A stretch of 64,000 nt of DNA, taken from Lelliottia amnigena. GTDB lineage: Bacteria > Pseudomonadota > Gammaproteobacteria > Enterobacterales > Enterobacteriaceae. Positions 9,411 through 19,177 of the stretch are shown here, one piece after another (the stretch's first letter is position 1; the number at the start of each line of letters is the position of its first letter). The notes under the pieces are model-generated. The model did no database searches and was not told the DNA's origin. It saw only the letters and a list, made by a program, of their open reading frames with translations. Location: the NCBI GenBank assembly GCA_900635465.1, contig LR134135.1:2914001-2978000 (forward strand), read 5' to 3'. The position numbers were made by a program, and so were the translations under genes.

Positions 9411-10349
9411 TTAGTTAAAAGGTTTTAAGTCAACGCGCGCCATCATCGCGGCCAACTGGGTACGTTCGGTAATACCAACATTGCTCTGGCTTACGGCCAG
9501 GGCAGCAACAGCGGTTGCAAGACGTAAAGTATGTTCACTGGATTCACGCATCAGCAGGCCATAGATCAGGCCGCCGACCATCGAATCCCCTGCGCCCACG
9601 GTACTCACAACTTCCACCGACGGTGGTTTGGCAATCCATTCGCCAGACGCGTTAACCCACAACGCACCTTCCGCACCCAGAGAAATCACAACGTGAGCGA
9701 TACCTTGTTCACGCAGCGCATGAGCGGCTTCAATAACATCTTTTAATTCTGGCAGTTTACGACCCGCCCAGATCTCAAGTTCGCGACGGTTGGGTTTAAC
9801 CAACCACGGAGACGCTTTAAGACCGGCAACCAGCGCTTCGCGGCTGCTGTCGAAGATGATGCATGGGCATTGGCTACGCAGACGCAGCATCCAGTCGGTG
9901 AACGCTTCCGGGCTTACGCCGGATGGCAAACTGCCACTCACGCAAACCATGTCAAACTGACCAAGCCAGGTCAGAGAGTCGTTAACAAAGCGTTCCCAGT
10001 CTGCGGGCGTCACTTCGAAACCGGAGAAGTTGAAGTCGGTCACTTCTCCGTCTTTTTCTGTCAACTTCACGTTAATACGGGTACGGCCTTGAACGACCTG
10101 GAAACGGTTCGCAATCCCCAGCTCGCTGAACAGCTGCTGAAAACCATCCTGGTTGTCTTTTCCCAGGAATCCGCCCACGGTCACGTCAATGCCCAAATCT
10201 TTGAGCACCTTAGCAACGTTAATGCCTTTACCCGCAGCGTGCAGGCCCGTGGTCCGCACGAGGTTGACTTCACCGCGTTCCACTTCTGGCGTAAAACCAA
10301 CCAGATCGTATGCGGGGTTTAGCGTAATAGTGGCGACACGTCTGCTCAT
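9411..10349 (-). CDS. fruK: 1-phosphofructokinase FruK
   Basis: Cytoplasmic PfkB-family kinase that converts fructose 1-phosphate to fructose 1,6-bisphosphate with ATP. It also controls the inducer level for the repressor Cra, because fructose 1-phosphate releases Cra from DNA. It has the PfkB N-terminal motif around HAAGKGINVAKVLKDLG and the C-terminal signature STVGAGDSMVGGLIYG containing the catalytic Asp. The length of 312 aa is normal. The start codon overlaps the fruB stop by one base (TAATG), implying translational coupling between the phosphate donor and this enzyme. Confidence 0.97.
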   Translation of the reverse strand: MSRRVATITLNPAYDLVGFTPEVERGEVNLVRTTGLHAAGKGINVAKVLKDLGIDVTVGGFLGKDNQDGFQQLFSELGIANRFQVVQGRTRINVKLTEKDGEVTDFNFSGFEVTPADWERFVNDSLTWLGQFDMVCVSGSLPSGVSPEAFTDWMLRLRSQCPCIIFDSSREALVAGLKASPWLVKPNRRELEIWAGRKLPELKDVIEAAHALREQGIAHVVISLGAEGALWVNASGEWIAKPPSVEVVSTVGAGDSMVGGLIYGLLMRESSEHTLRLATAVAALAVSQSNVGITERTQLAAMMARVDLKPFN

Positions 10350-11479
10350 TATGCGCCCTCCCCCAAACCTGCCGCGATGGCGTCGCCAACCGCTTTCAGC
10401 GCCTGTTCAGCATCAGCACCTTGCGCAGTGAAGCGCAGGCGATGGCCTTTTTTGACACCCAGCGCAACCACTTTCATCAGGCTGCGGCCATTGGCCGGTT
10501 TGCCGGAACCATCGAGATTGGTCACGGTGATTTCACTGTCGAACTGTTTGATCGTGTTGACAAGCATGGTGCCCGGACGGGCATGCAGGCCGTGCTCGTT
10601 ACGTACTACAAATTCAGCGCTGAGCACGTCATCGGTAGAAACGTCATCGCTGGTCAGCAGTGCCAGCAACGTAGCGGCATCTGCGTTCAGCAAACGGTCA
10701 GCTTTACTGCTCAGCAGCAAGTCGCTGAGGCGCTTAAGCACCGCAACCGGCTGCTCATCCGCCATCGCGACGGTCACCAGCAGCGCTGCCTGTTCACCAT
10801 CCACATCAAAAGCTGTTGCTGCACGGCTCACCGCGATTGCGCTGCGGACATTGCCTTCTGCGCTGTCGTTCAGCCAGACACCCTGACCGAGATTCAACGG
10901 CTTGTCGTTGATTACGCGGGCGACAAAGGCGGTCTCAACCGCACCGGCTTCTTTCAGGCGACCCGCGTTCAGCGCCTGTAACGTCACCAGATCGGTGGCG
11001 AGAACATCAAGCGTCAGCGTATCGTTATCCAGTTTCAGCACTTCACTCTGCTTTTCACCCATCAGCAGCGCACGCAGCTCTTCAGCCGTGGTCGCTGACT
11101 GCAGTTGTTCAGCCACAGCGTCGTCGCTCAGCACATGCGTCAGCTGACGCAGCAAGCCCAGGTGTTCATCACCACTGGCGGCGATACCGATGGCAACGTA
11201 TGCCACCTGCCCTTCGCCCCACAAAATGCCCTGCGGGAACTGATAAACCTGAACGCCGGTTTTCAGGACCTGATCGCGGGTATCCGTAGTGCCGTGAGGA
11301 ATGGCGATACCGTTACCCAGGAAGGTTGAGGTCTGTTGCTCGCGCGCCAGCATGCCGTTAACGTAGCCTTCAGCAACGTTCCCTGCCTGCACAAGGCTCG
11401 CCGCAATCTTGCGAATGGCTTCTTCTTTATTACCGGCCTGTTCGCCCGGATGGATGTCTTGCACTGATAACTTGAACAT
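10349..11479 (-). CDS. fruB: PTS fructose EIIA-HPr fusion (diphosphoryl transfer protein FruB)
   Basis: Soluble phosphocarrier that bypasses general HPr to feed phosphate to FruA. The EIIA domain is at the N-terminus with His62 ([10 protein letters not shown]), followed by a central M domain and a C-terminal HPr-like domain with the active His near 299 ([11 protein letters not shown]). The start is the ATG at 11479, giving [12 protein letters not shown] and 376 aa as in E. coli, preceded by AGAGAGGAG. The frame is open another 44 codons upstream, but that stretch overlaps the promoter and Cra sites and is not coding. First gene of fruBKA. Confidence 0.97.
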   Translation of the reverse strand: MFKLSVQDIHPGEQAGNKEEAIRKIAASLVQAGNVAEGYVNGMLAREQQTSTFLGNGIAIPHGTTDTRDQVLKTGVQVYQFPQGILWGEGQVAYVAIGIAASGDEHLGLLRQLTHVLSDDAVAEQLQSATTAEELRALLMGEKQSEVLKLDNDTLTLDVLATDLVTLQALNAGRLKEAGAVETAFVARVINDKPLNLGQGVWLNDSAEGNVRSAIAVSRAATAFDVDGEQAALLVTVAMADEQPVAVLKRLSDLLLSSKADRLLNADAATLLALLTSDDVSTDDVLSAEFVVRNEHGLHARPGTMLVNTIKQFDSEITVTNLDGSGKPANGRSLMKVVALGVKKGHRLRFTAQGADAEQALKAVGDAIAAGLGEGA

Positions 11480-11501
11480 GGTTCTCCTCTCTCGCTGAAC
11501 T

Positions 11502-11513
11502 TGAATCGTTTCA
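11502..11513 (-). promoter_or_regulatory. Cra (FruR) operator, proximal
   Basis: On the minus strand the site reads GGCTGAAACGATTCAA, a close match to the Cra consensus core TGAAACGATTCA. It lies 23 bases upstream of the fruB ATG, where bound Cra would block the operon. Confidence 0.85.
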
Positions 11514-11565
11514 GCCTTAATGAGAAAAAATGCGCTAACGTGCTCTGTTAGAGAGATAGGATAGC

Positions 11566-11579
11566 GCTGAAACGTTTCA
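11566..11579 (-). promoter_or_regulatory. Cra (FruR) operator, distal
   Basis: GCTGAAACGTTTCA contains a perfect palindrome TGAAACGTTTCA and is an ideal Cra operator. It overlaps the likely fruB -35 region. The two sites, 64 bases apart, reproduce the double operator arrangement of the E. coli fru operon. The remaining 265 bases up to setB hold its promoter, but I see no other clear site. Confidence 0.88.
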
Positions 11580-11844
11580 AGGAGTCTTGCGCTTTCTGAT
11601 AAAGCTTGCAAGGAAAGTTGCCGTTTCTGTTTCAGAATTTAGAACTGCAGCACATTTCTTCAACGATTGACTTACATCTGCTGATGGTTGGGTGATGCCT
11701 GCCGCTTCGCTTCAGCACCGTTCAGCAACCTGTCATTTTGAAATGCTATTTTGATTTAGTTGTGGGATAATTGACCGCATCACCTGTTTATTATCTGACA
11801 AGCGGCGTAAACTCCGCTCCTCTTTACATCACTGATATAGAAAC

Positions 11845-13027
11845 ATGCACAATACCCCCGCTGCCGCCTCACCAAAGCCATTTGATCTGACGTCATCGGC
11901 GTTTTTGATTGTTGCCTTCCTCACGGGTATTGCCGGTGCACTGCAAACGCCAACGCTTAGCTTATTTCTGACTAATGAAGTCCATGCCCGTCCGGCTATG
12001 GTCGGCTTCTTTTTTACCGGAAGCGCCGTTATCGGCATCCTGGTCAGCCAGTTCCTGGCAGGCCGCTCGGACAGAAAAGGTGACCGCAAAAGTCTGATTG
12101 TTTTTTGCTGTCTGCTGGGGCGTGTTCGCTTGCGTACTTTTCGCCTGGAACCGCAACTATTTTGTCTTGCTGTTTGTGGGCGTATTTCTCAGTAGCTTTG
12201 GATCGACTGCCAACCCGCAAATGTTTGCCCTCGCACGGGAACATGCCGACCATACGGGCCGTGAAGCGGTGATGTTCAGCTCCATTTTACGTGCTCAGGT
12301 CTCACTGGCGTGGGTTATCGGGCCCCCTCTGGCTTACGCCCTGGCGATGGGATTTGGTTTCACCGTGATGTATCTCAGCGCTGCCGCCGCTTTTATCGTC
12401 TGCGGCGCGATGGTGTGGTTTTTCCTGCCGTCGATGCGCAAAGAGCCAAAACTGGCAACCGGCACGCTGGAAGCGCCACGGCGTAACCGTCGCGACGCCT
12501 TACTCCTGTTCATCATCTGCACGCTGATGTGGGGCACGAACAGCCTCTATATCATTAATATGCCGCTGTTTATTATTGATGAGCTGCATCTGCCGGAAAA
12601 ACTGGCGGGCATCATGATGGGGACGGCGGCCGGTCTGGAAATTCCGACCATGCTCATTGCGGGATATTATGCAAAACGCTTCGGGAAGCGTTTTCTGATG
12701 CGCATCGCGGTGGTGGCAGGTCTGCTGTTTTACATCGGAATGCTGACGGTACAAGAACCGGCCCTGCTGCTGGCTTTACAACTCCTGAACGCGATCTACA
12801 TCGGCATTCTCGCGGGTATCGGCATGCTCTATTTTCAGGATTTGATGCCCGGCCAGGCAGGCGCGGCGACTACCCTTTATACCAATACCACGCGCGTGGG
12901 CTGGATTATTGCCGGATCGTTAGCAGGAATTGTGGCGGAAATCTGGAGTTATCACACGGTCTTCTGGTTCGCACTGGTGATGTGCATTATCACCGTAGGC
13001 TGCCTGACGCGCATCAAAGATATTTAG
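11845..13027 (+). pseudogene. setB: Sugar efflux transporter SetB, one frameshift
   Basis: Major facilitator superfamily exporter of the SET family (12 membrane segments), which in E. coli exports lactose and glucose analogues. Start MHNTPAAASPKPFDLTSSAF at 11845 fits SetB. After residue 91 (SLIVFCCLLG) the frame shifts because a run at 12117-12120 has four G where three would read through to VFACVLFAWNRNYFVLLF. The downstream frame then continues without fault to TRIKDI and the stop at 13027. With one base removed the protein is 393 aa, the E. coli length. The stop overlaps the convergent yeiW stop by four bases. Confidence 0.87.
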
Positions 13028-13284
13028 GGCGCGGTTAGCATTTCCAGCTCAAGAAGCCAGGTCATCGCTTGCGCACGCGTATTACCGCACATCTCTTTCG
13101 CGGGTTGCAGCCCGGCGCAGACCTTTGGGCGTGACGGTGAACCGAAGATTTTACACAGATTATTGTCAGAAAGCTGAACGCAACGGATGTTGGCGGGTTT
13201 GCCATTCGGCATGCCCGGAATAGGACTGGTGATGGACGGTGCGGTGCAACACGCGCCACAGTCTGGGCGACAATCCATAAACAC
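13024..13284 (-). CDS. yeiW: Cysteine-cluster protein YeiW (YkgJ-like, UPF0153)
   Basis: Small protein of 86 aa whose N-terminal [14 protein letters not shown] forms a CxxxCxxCC cluster, with further cysteines in IRCVQL, NLCKIF and KVCAG. The family (UPF0153/YkgJ) is annotated as a zinc- or iron-chelating protein, but no activity is proved. The gene runs convergent to setB and overlaps its stop by four bases. The ATG at 13284 gives the conserved [13 protein letters not shown] start. Confidence 0.9.
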   Translation of the reverse strand: MFMDCRPDCGACCTAPSITSPIPGMPNGKPANIRCVQLSDNNLCKIFGSPSRPKVCAGLQPAKEMCGNTRAQAMTWLLELEMLTAP

Positions 13285-13443
13285 TCTCTATAAGTCACTA
13301 AGGCCCGTGCTGTCAGGCATGCCACGCACAGTAACACCTTTTGCGTATTGATAGCAAAAGCCACGAATTCCGCTTGCCTGAAAGGCTGCGCACGAGTAAT
13401 TTGACGCGATATTTTTTACCTCACAGTAAACAGGATTACTGCA

Positions 13444-14016
13444 ATGCCAAGAGCGAATGAAATTAAGAAAGGTATGGTGCTGAACTACAACGGCAAGCTG
13501 CTGATTGTGAAAGACATTGATGTTCAGTCTCCTAGCGCCCGTGGCGCAGCAACGCTTTACAAAATGCGCTTTGCCGATGTGCGTACCGGCCTGAAGGTTG
13601 AAGAGCGTTTTAAAGGTGATGATATTGTTGATACCGTGACCCTGACGCGCCGCTTCGTCGATTTCTCCTACATTGACGGCAACGAATATGTGTTCATGGA
13701 TAAAGAAGACTACACGCCGTATATCTTCACCAAAGATCAGATTGAAGACGAGTTGCTCTTTATTCCTGAAGGCGGCATGCCGGATATGCAGGTTCTGACC
13801 TGGGATGGCCAACTGCTGGCGCTTGAATTGCCGCAGACGGTTGATCTGGAAATCGTAGAAACGTCACCGGGCATCAAAGGCGCGTCGGCAAGTGCGCGTA
13901 ACAAACCCGCGACGCTGACTACAGGCCTGGTCGTTCAGGTTCCTGAATACCTTTCCGCTGGCGAAAAAATTCGCATCCATATTGAAGAAAAACGTTATAT
14001 GGGTCGCGCAGACTGA
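13444..14016 (+). CDS. efpL: Elongation factor P-like protein EfpL (YeiP)
   Basis: Paralogue of elongation factor P that binds between the ribosomal P and E sites and relieves stalling at certain proline and non-proline motifs. It has three beta-barrel domains: a KOW-like N-terminal domain, an OB domain from about residue 65, and the C-terminal domain ending [12 protein letters not shown]. The tip of the first domain reads [13 protein letters not shown], placing Arg33 where EF-P carries its modified lysine. An unmodified arginine there is the known hallmark of EfpL. The length of 190 aa is standard. It starts after the sequence GGATTACTGCA and ends at a strong terminator. Confidence 0.96.
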
Positions 14017-14020
14017 TACA

Positions 14021-14053
14021 AAAAACCCGGCTTTCGCCGGGTTTTTCTTTTAC
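14021..14053. terminator. Bidirectional terminator between efpL and uxuA
   Basis: AAAAACCCGGC and GCCGGGTTTTT pair around TTTC, with A and T runs on the two flanks, between convergent genes. Confidence 0.92.
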
Positions 14054-15240
14054 AACAGTTCTGGATACTTGAGCATTTTCAGCGCCAGTTCAACGCCCCG
14101 CACTTCCGCCATCCCTTTCAGACGGCCAATCGCAGAATAACCCGGGTTCGTTTTCTTGCGTAAATCGTCGAGCATTTGATGCCCGTGATCCGGACGGAAT
14201 GGAATCGGACGCACATCGCCAGCGTGCTTACGACGCTGTTCTTCGCTCAGAATCGCATCCACTACCGCCACCATATTCACGTCGCCCCCCAAATGAGCCG
14301 CTTCGTGGAAGGTTTTTGGATTATTTTCGCGACAGGTAGCACGCAAATGGGTGAAGTGAATGCGATCGCCAAAGGCTTCGATCATCTTCACCAAATCGTT
14401 ATCTTCACGCACGCCGTACGAGCCCGTGCACATGGTGAAACCGTTATGAATGCTATCAACCGTCTCTTTCAGCCATTGCATGTCTTCAATAGTGGAAACA
14501 ATGCGTGGCAGACCGAGAATCGGGCGCGGTGGATCGTCCGGATGAACGGCCAGGCGTAAACCACAGGCTTCCGCCACCGGCACAATTGCACGCAGGAAAT
14601 ACGCCATATTTTCACGGAGCTGGTTTTTGTCTATGTCGCCGTATTCCGCCAGACGCGCGCGGAACTGATCCAGCGTGTAACCCTCTTCAGCACCCGGCAG
14701 ACCCGCGATAATGTTACGCGTCAACTTTTCAATATCCGCGTCAGAGGCATCGGTAAACCATTTCAGCGCCTGCTGCTGCTCTTCTGCGGAATAATCCGCA
14801 TCTGCGCCTGGACGTTTTAGAATGTGCAGTTCAAACGCTGCAAAGGCGATCTGGTCAAAGCGTAGCGCTTTGGAACCGTCTGGCATTTGATATTCGAGAT
14901 CGGTACGCGTCCAGTCCAGAATTGGCATGAAGTTGTAGCACACGGTATCAATACCGCAGGTCGCCAGGTTACGAATACTCTGCTGATAGTTGGCGATCCA
15001 GGTCTCAAATTGTCCTGAATGCGTTTTGATATCTTCATGAACCGGGATGCTTTCAACAACCGACCAGGTCAGCCCTTTCTCTGCCAGCACGGCCTGACGT
15101 TTTTTGATCTCTTCCACCGGCCAAACTTCACCGTTTGGAATATGGTGCAATGCGGTCACGACGCCTGTTGCGCCAGCCTGACGCACATCATCAAGAGAAA
15201 CCGGATCATTCGGCCCGTACCAACGCCAGGTTTGTTCCAT
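14050..15240 (-). CDS. uxuA: Mannonate dehydratase UxuA
   Basis: Cytoplasmic enzyme of hexuronate catabolism that dehydrates D-mannonate to 2-keto-3-deoxygluconate. The start is the ATG at 15240 ([16 protein letters not shown]), preceded by AGAGGGTGAAG, giving 396 aa; the in-frame codons up to 15297 precede the ribosome site and are not coding. Metal- and substrate-binding regions [15 protein letters not shown], FCxGSYG-like [15 protein letters not shown] and [11 protein letters not shown] are present. In E. coli uxuA is in uxuAB at another place. Here it is divergent from yeiQ, a mannitol-dehydrogenase-family gene that could supply the preceding fructuronate reductase step. Confidence 0.95.
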   Translation of the reverse strand: MEQTWRWYGPNDPVSLDDVRQAGATGVVTALHHIPNGEVWPVEEIKKRQAVLAEKGLTWSVVESIPVHEDIKTHSGQFETWIANYQQSIRNLATCGIDTVCYNFMPILDWTRTDLEYQMPDGSKALRFDQIAFAAFELHILKRPGADADYSAEEQQQALKWFTDASDADIEKLTRNIIAGLPGAEEGYTLDQFRARLAEYGDIDKNQLRENMAYFLRAIVPVAEACGLRLAVHPDDPPRPILGLPRIVSTIEDMQWLKETVDSIHNGFTMCTGSYGVREDNDLVKMIEAFGDRIHFTHLRATCRENNPKTFHEAAHLGGDVNMVAVVDAILSEEQRRKHAGDVRPIPFRPDHGHQMLDDLRKKTNPGYSAIGRLKGMAEVRGVELALKMLKYPELL

Positions 15241-15257
15241 CGCTTCACCCTCTAAAG

Positions 15258-15269
15258 TTGTTATACCAA
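15258..15269 (-). promoter_or_regulatory. Putative UxuR/ExuR operator at uxuA
   Basis: TTGTTATACCAA differs from the palindromic hexuronate-regulator core TTGGTATACCAA at one base. It lies 18 bases upstream of the uxuA ATG, immediately 5' of its ribosome site, where a repressor could act. The other bases up to 15445 are AT-rich promoter sequence serving both genes. Confidence 0.55.
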
Positions 15270-15445
15270 TATGTGATACTGCAATGACGACTACCATACA
15301 TGTTTGATAAAAACGGTCAACGCGCTCGGCAGTATTGATTGATCCAACTCACAGAATCTGGATATTTACGGCTTACCAATTCAATTTGCTGTCATATAAC
15401 TTTACACTGCCATTGTTAATTAATGGTTAATCAGGTGTGTACCAC

Positions 15446-16912
15446 ATGAAGAATATTGCCTCCGCCTCGCTTCCTCCGCACGTGCAACTGCCTCAGTACG
15501 ATCGCCAGCAACTGCGCTCCCGCATTGTTCATTTCGGTTTTGGCGCTTTTCATCGTGCGCATCAGGCGTTGTTAACAAACCGTGTGCTAAACGCCAAAGG
15601 GGGCGACTGGGGTATCTGTGAGATTAGCCTGTTCAGTGGCGATGTGCTGATGAGTCAGCTTCGCGAACAGGATCACCTGTTTACCGTGCTGGAAAAAGGC
15701 GCTGACGGAAATCAGTCGATTGTTATCGGCGCTGTGCATGAATGCCTGAATGCCAAACTCGATTCGCTGGCGGCCATTATTGAGAAATTTTGCGAACCGC
15801 AGGTGGCCATTGTTTCGCTGACCATAACCGAGAAAGGCTATTGCATCGATCCGGCGACGGGCAAGCTGGATACGCAAAATGCACGTATCCTTCACGATCT
15901 TGAAAACCCCACAGAACCGCACTCAGCGCCCGGTATTCTGGTTGAAGCTCTCCATCGCCGCCGCGAACGCGGTCTCACACCTTTCACCGTCCTGTCGTGC
16001 GACAACATCCCTGATAATGGACATGTGGTCAAAAATGCGGTGCTGGGGATGGCACAAAAACGCTCGCCAGAGCTGGCCAAATGGATTGAGACGCACGTCA
16101 GTTTCCCTGGCACCATGGTTGACCGCATTGTGCCCGCAGCCACGGAAGTATCGCTGGCAGAAATCACTCAAGAGTTAGGCGTTGAAGATCCCTGCGCGAT
16201 CAGCTGCGAGCCGTTTATCCAGTGGGTGATAGAAGATAATTTCGTGGCCGGTCGCCCGGAATGGGAAATCGCTGGCGTTCAGATGGTGCAGGACGTTTTG
16301 CCGTGGGAGCAGATGAAATTACGCATGCTCAACGGGAGCCACTCGTTTCTGGCGTATCTGGGTTACCTCGCGGGTTTTGCGCATGTGAGTGATTGCATGC
16401 AGGACGACGCATTTCGCGAAGCCGCGCGTCGCCTGATGCTGGATGAACAAGCGCCGACATTACGCATCACGGATGTCGATTTAACGGCGTATGCTGACAG
16501 CCTGATCGACCGATTTGCCAATCCGGCGTTACAGCATCGTACCTGGCAAATCGCGATGGACGGCAGCCAAAAATTGCCGCAGCGAATGCTGGAAGGCGTG
16601 CGCGTACATTTGCAACGTAAAAGCGCCTGGCCACTGCTGGCCCTTGGTATTGCCGGATGGATGCGCTATGTGAGCGGCGTTGATGATGCAGGGAATGTCA
16701 TCGATGTTCGCGATCCGCTGAGCGAAAAAATTCGGGCGATTGTTGAAACCAGCAGCGAAAAAGGCCGCGTAAAAGCGTTACTGGCCCTTTCAGAAATTTT
16801 TGGCAGCGACTTGCCACAGCACGCCCAGTTTGTCGATGCGATAACTGATGCCTACCAGCGTATTGTCGAGCGTGGCGCACGTCAGGCCGTTATCGATACC
16901 CTCGCGATTTAA
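15446..16912 (+). CDS. yeiQ: Mannitol dehydrogenase-family oxidoreductase YeiQ (fructuronate reductase-like)
   Basis: NAD-dependent polyol/uronate oxidoreductase related to UxuB (D-fructuronate reductase) and mannitol 2-dehydrogenase. The N-terminal Rossmann region includes RIVHFGFGAFHRAHQALL and the catalytic C-terminal domain contains KLRMLNGSHSFLAYLG with the conserved Lys-Asn-His set. The start is the ATG at 15446 with AGGTG eight bases before it, giving 488 aa as in E. coli YeiQ; the GTG at 15437 overlaps that ribosome site. Divergence from uxuA and the shared operator region suggest it acts on fructuronate or mannonate, but substrate is inferred. Confidence 0.92.
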   Translation: MKNIASASLPPHVQLPQYDRQQLRSRIVHFGFGAFHRAHQALLTNRVLNAKGGDWGICEISLFSGDVLMSQLREQDHLFTVLEKGADGNQSIVIGAVHECLNAKLDSLAAIIEKFCEPQVAIVSLTITEKGYCIDPATGKLDTQNARILHDLENPTEPHSAPGILVEALHRRRERGLTPFTVLSCDNIPDNGHVVKNAVLGMAQKRSPELAKWIETHVSFPGTMVDRIVPAATEVSLAEITQELGVEDPCAISCEPFIQWVIEDNFVAGRPEWEIAGVQMVQDVLPWEQMKLRMLNGSHSFLAYLGYLAGFAHVSDCMQDDAFREAARRLMLDEQAPTLRITDVDLTAYADSLIDRFANPALQHRTWQIAMDGSQKLPQRMLEGVRVHLQRKSAWPLLALGIAGWMRYVSGVDDAGNVIDVRDPLSEKIRAIVETSSEKGRVKALLALSEIFGSDLPQHAQFVDAITDAYQRIVERGARQAVIDTLAI

Positions 16913-16926
16913 CTTTTTTTGCTCTA

Positions 16927-16959
16927 AAGGGCGAATGGAGACACTGTCCGTTCGCCCTT
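16927..16959 (+). terminator. yeiQ terminator hairpin
   Basis: AAGGGCGAA and TTCGCCCTT form a perfect nine-base stem, extended inward by TGGA/TCCG to 13 pairs with a seven-base loop. The following CCCTTCTC is only moderately T-rich. Confidence 0.65.
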
Positions 16960-17032
16960 CCCTTCTCAAGGCTGTCATTTTTCGCCAGGATTATTGATAA
17001 TTGTGATGTATTACAATTTTCCTGGAGCGCAT

Positions 17033-18019
17033 GTGACCAAAACAAACCTCGTAACCGGTTTTCTCGGCAGCGGTAAAACCACTTCCATCCTTCATTTGCT
17101 GGCCAATAAAGATCCGGCAGAAAAATGGGCCGTGTTGGTCAACGAATTCGGCGAGGTCGGGATTGATGGCGCATTGCTGGCAGACAGCGGCGCGATGGTC
17201 AAAGAAATCCCAGGCGGATGCATGTGCTGCGTCAACGGTTTACCGATGCAGGTTGGGCTAAATACGCTGCTGCGTCAGGGGAAGCCGGACCGTTTAATCA
17301 TCGAACCGACCGGTCTGGGCCATCCCAAACAGATCCTCGACCTGCTCACCGCGCCGGTATATGAGCCGTGGATCGATCTGCGAGCCACGCTTTGTGTTCT
17401 CGACCCACGCCAGCTGCTGGATGAGAAATCCGTGCAAAATGAAAACTTCCGCGACCAGCTTGCCAGCGCAGACATCATTGTAGTGAATAAAGAAGACCGT
17501 GCTACGGACGAGAGTCGAGCGGCGTTTACGCTGTGGTGGCAGCATTTTGGCGGCGACCGCCAGTTTGTGCAGACAACCCAGGGTCATATCGATAATGCGC
17601 TGCTGGATCTTCCGCGTATGAATTCAGCTGAACTGCCTGCAAGCGCTGCGCATTCGCACAGTCATGTCGAGAAAAAAGGCCTGGCGGCACTGAGCCTGCC
17701 AGCTCATCAGCGCTGGCGCCGCAGTCTCAATAGCGGTCAGGGCCATCAGGCCTGCGGCTGGATTTTTGATGCTGACACGCGCTTTGATACGATCGGTATT
17801 CTGGAATGGGCCAGGCTCGCCCCGGTCGAACGCGTAAAAGGTGTGATGCGAACGCAAGATGGGCTGGTGCGGATCAATCGTCAGGGAACAGATTTCTTTA
17901 TCGAAACGCAGAACGTTGCACCACCTGATAGCAGAATAGAGCTCATTAGTGCGGTTAACACCGACTGGAACCTGCTTCAGGCTAGCCTGTTGAAGCTTCG
18001 TTTAAGTTTGGGTGATTAA
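17033..18019 (+). CDS. yeiR: COG0523 zinc-binding GTPase YeiR
   Basis: G3E-family P-loop GTPase of the CobW/COG0523 group, proposed to act as a metallochaperone. E. coli YeiR binds zinc and its GTPase responds to zinc. The Walker A GFLGSGKT is at residues 9-16, the metal-binding CxCC motif (GGCMCC) at 63-66, and a His-rich HSHSH segment lies near residue 205 before the CobW C-terminal domain. The start is the GTG at 17033 with CTGGAG just upstream, giving 328 aa, the E. coli length; ORF extension to 16994 adds unrelated residues. It ends 32 bases before lpxT. Confidence 0.94.
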   Translation: MTKTNLVTGFLGSGKTTSILHLLANKDPAEKWAVLVNEFGEVGIDGALLADSGAMVKEIPGGCMCCVNGLPMQVGLNTLLRQGKPDRLIIEPTGLGHPKQILDLLTAPVYEPWIDLRATLCVLDPRQLLDEKSVQNENFRDQLASADIIVVNKEDRATDESRAAFTLWWQHFGGDRQFVQTTQGHIDNALLDLPRMNSAELPASAAHSHSHVEKKGLAALSLPAHQRWRRSLNSGQGHQACGWIFDADTRFDTIGILEWARLAPVERVKGVMRTQDGLVRINRQGTDFFIETQNVAPPDSRIELISAVNTDWNLLQASLLKLRLSLGD

Positions 18020-18051
18020 CGTTGTCACCGACTAAACTATTCAAGATGATG

Positions 18052-18768
18052 ATGATTAAAAGACTTCCATACATTTTACTGCTTAACGCTGCCGGTTTTG
18101 CGCTGTTTTTGTCCTGGTATCTGCCAGCGAATCATGGCTTCTGGTTCCCGCTGGACTCCGGTATTTTCCACTTTTTTAACCAGCTGTTGGCAAAAAGCCA
18201 GGCCTTTTTGTGGCTGGTGGCCGTCACCAACAACCGCGCCTTCGACGGGTTTTCATTGCTCGCCATGGGCTGCCTGATGCTCTCTTTCTGGCGAAAAGAG
18301 GACGCAGCTGGCCGTCGCCGCATCATCGCCATTGGGCTGGTGATGTTGCTGACTGCCGTGGTGGTGAATCAACTGGCTCAAGGGCTGATGCCGGTTAAGC
18401 GATCCAGTCCGTCGCTCTTTTTCCCGGACATCAACCGCGTCAGTGAATTACTGCATATTTCGACTAAGGATGCCTCGAAGGATAGTTTCCCTGGGGATCA
18501 CGGAATGATGCTGCTTATTTTTTCGGCATTCATGCTGCGTTATTTTGGCAAAAAAGCGTTTGGGGTTGCCCTGATTATTGTTGTGGTTTTCGCTTTCCCA
18601 CGCGTAATGATCGGCGCTCACTGGCTGACCGATATTGTGGTCGGTTCACTTTCTGCCGTCCTGATTGGTTTGCCCTGGGTATTAATGACGCCGTTGAGCG
18701 ATCGTCTAATTGCCCTTTTCGATCGGTATCTGCCTCTAAAATGCAACAAAGAAAAGACAAATAACTAA
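18052..18768 (+). CDS. lpxT: Lipid A 1-diphosphate synthase LpxT (YeiU)
   Basis: Inner-membrane PAP2-family phosphotransferase that moves phosphate from undecaprenyl pyrophosphate to the 1-position of lipid A at the periplasmic face. Six hydrophobic segments and the three phosphatase motifs are visible: KRSSPSLFFP, SFPGDHGMM and RVMIGAHWLTD. Three consecutive ATG codons (18046, 18049, 18052) compete as starts; I choose the last because it gives MIKRLPYILLL and 238 aa, as in E. coli. A TTG at 18022 is possible but less likely. None has a strong ribosome site, so the gene may be coupled to yeiR. Confidence 0.92.
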   Translation: MIKRLPYILLLNAAGFALFLSWYLPANHGFWFPLDSGIFHFFNQLLAKSQAFLWLVAVTNNRAFDGFSLLAMGCLMLSFWRKEDAAGRRRIIAIGLVMLLTAVVVNQLAQGLMPVKRSSPSLFFPDINRVSELLHISTKDASKDSFPGDHGMMLLIFSAFMLRYFGKKAFGVALIIVVVFAFPRVMIGAHWLTDIVVGSLSAVLIGLPWVLMTPLSDRLIALFDRYLPLKCNKEKTNN

Positions 18769-18788
18769 CTTAAATTAACGCTATTCAT

Positions 18789-18810
18789 CAGGGATCATTT
18801 TAGATCCCTG
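18789..18810 (+). terminator. Stem-loop after lpxT
   Basis: CAGGGATC and GATCCCTG form a perfect eight-base stem around ATTTTA, about 20 bases after the lpxT stop. It lacks a clear T tract, so it may be a weak terminator or RNA-stability hairpin. Confidence 0.5.
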
Positions 18811-19177
18811 GAAATTCTCCGCTATATTTCTACTCGATTGTCATCTCTTCGTAATATCATTCACGTTGTAAATGAATGCATTGCATGCTTTTAAGCTAAA
18901 TTGACGGTATTTTGCGCAATCCCAACTAATCACTTTCTCTATCACAATTTCTTATAAAAAAACCAATATTATTGCTCGCAATGACTAAGCCGATCAGTTA
19001 ATCTCGAACTCGTTTTGCCTCACAGAGATAATTATTCTCACAGTGAATAAGTTTGTGCGTTAGACCACAGATTTGACCATAAAGAATTGTCTCATTGTGC
19101 GCAGATATTTAGTCTCGTCACGTTTGGCATTTTATAACGACTTTTATCGTTAAGGACTTCAAGGGAAAATAATCAAC
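18811..19177. other. AT-rich leader region upstream of mepS
   Basis: This non-coding stretch of about 370 bases is strikingly AT-rich. It presumably contains the mepS promoter and a long 5' leader, including a small hairpin TAACGA-CTTTTA-TCGTTA at 19135-19152 and the ribosome site AAGGGA before the ATG. I see no ORF or RNA gene in it. Confidence 0.6.

Noticed and set aside
15271..15290. CRP site near TGTGATACTGCAATGACGA in the uxuA-yeiQ spacer
   Set aside because: Only the left half-site fits; the right half is too far from TCACA to support a call.
17033..17040. ATG at 17031 as the yeiR start
   Set aside because: It reads ATG TGA and is out of frame; the overlapping GTG at 17033 is in frame and gives the family start.
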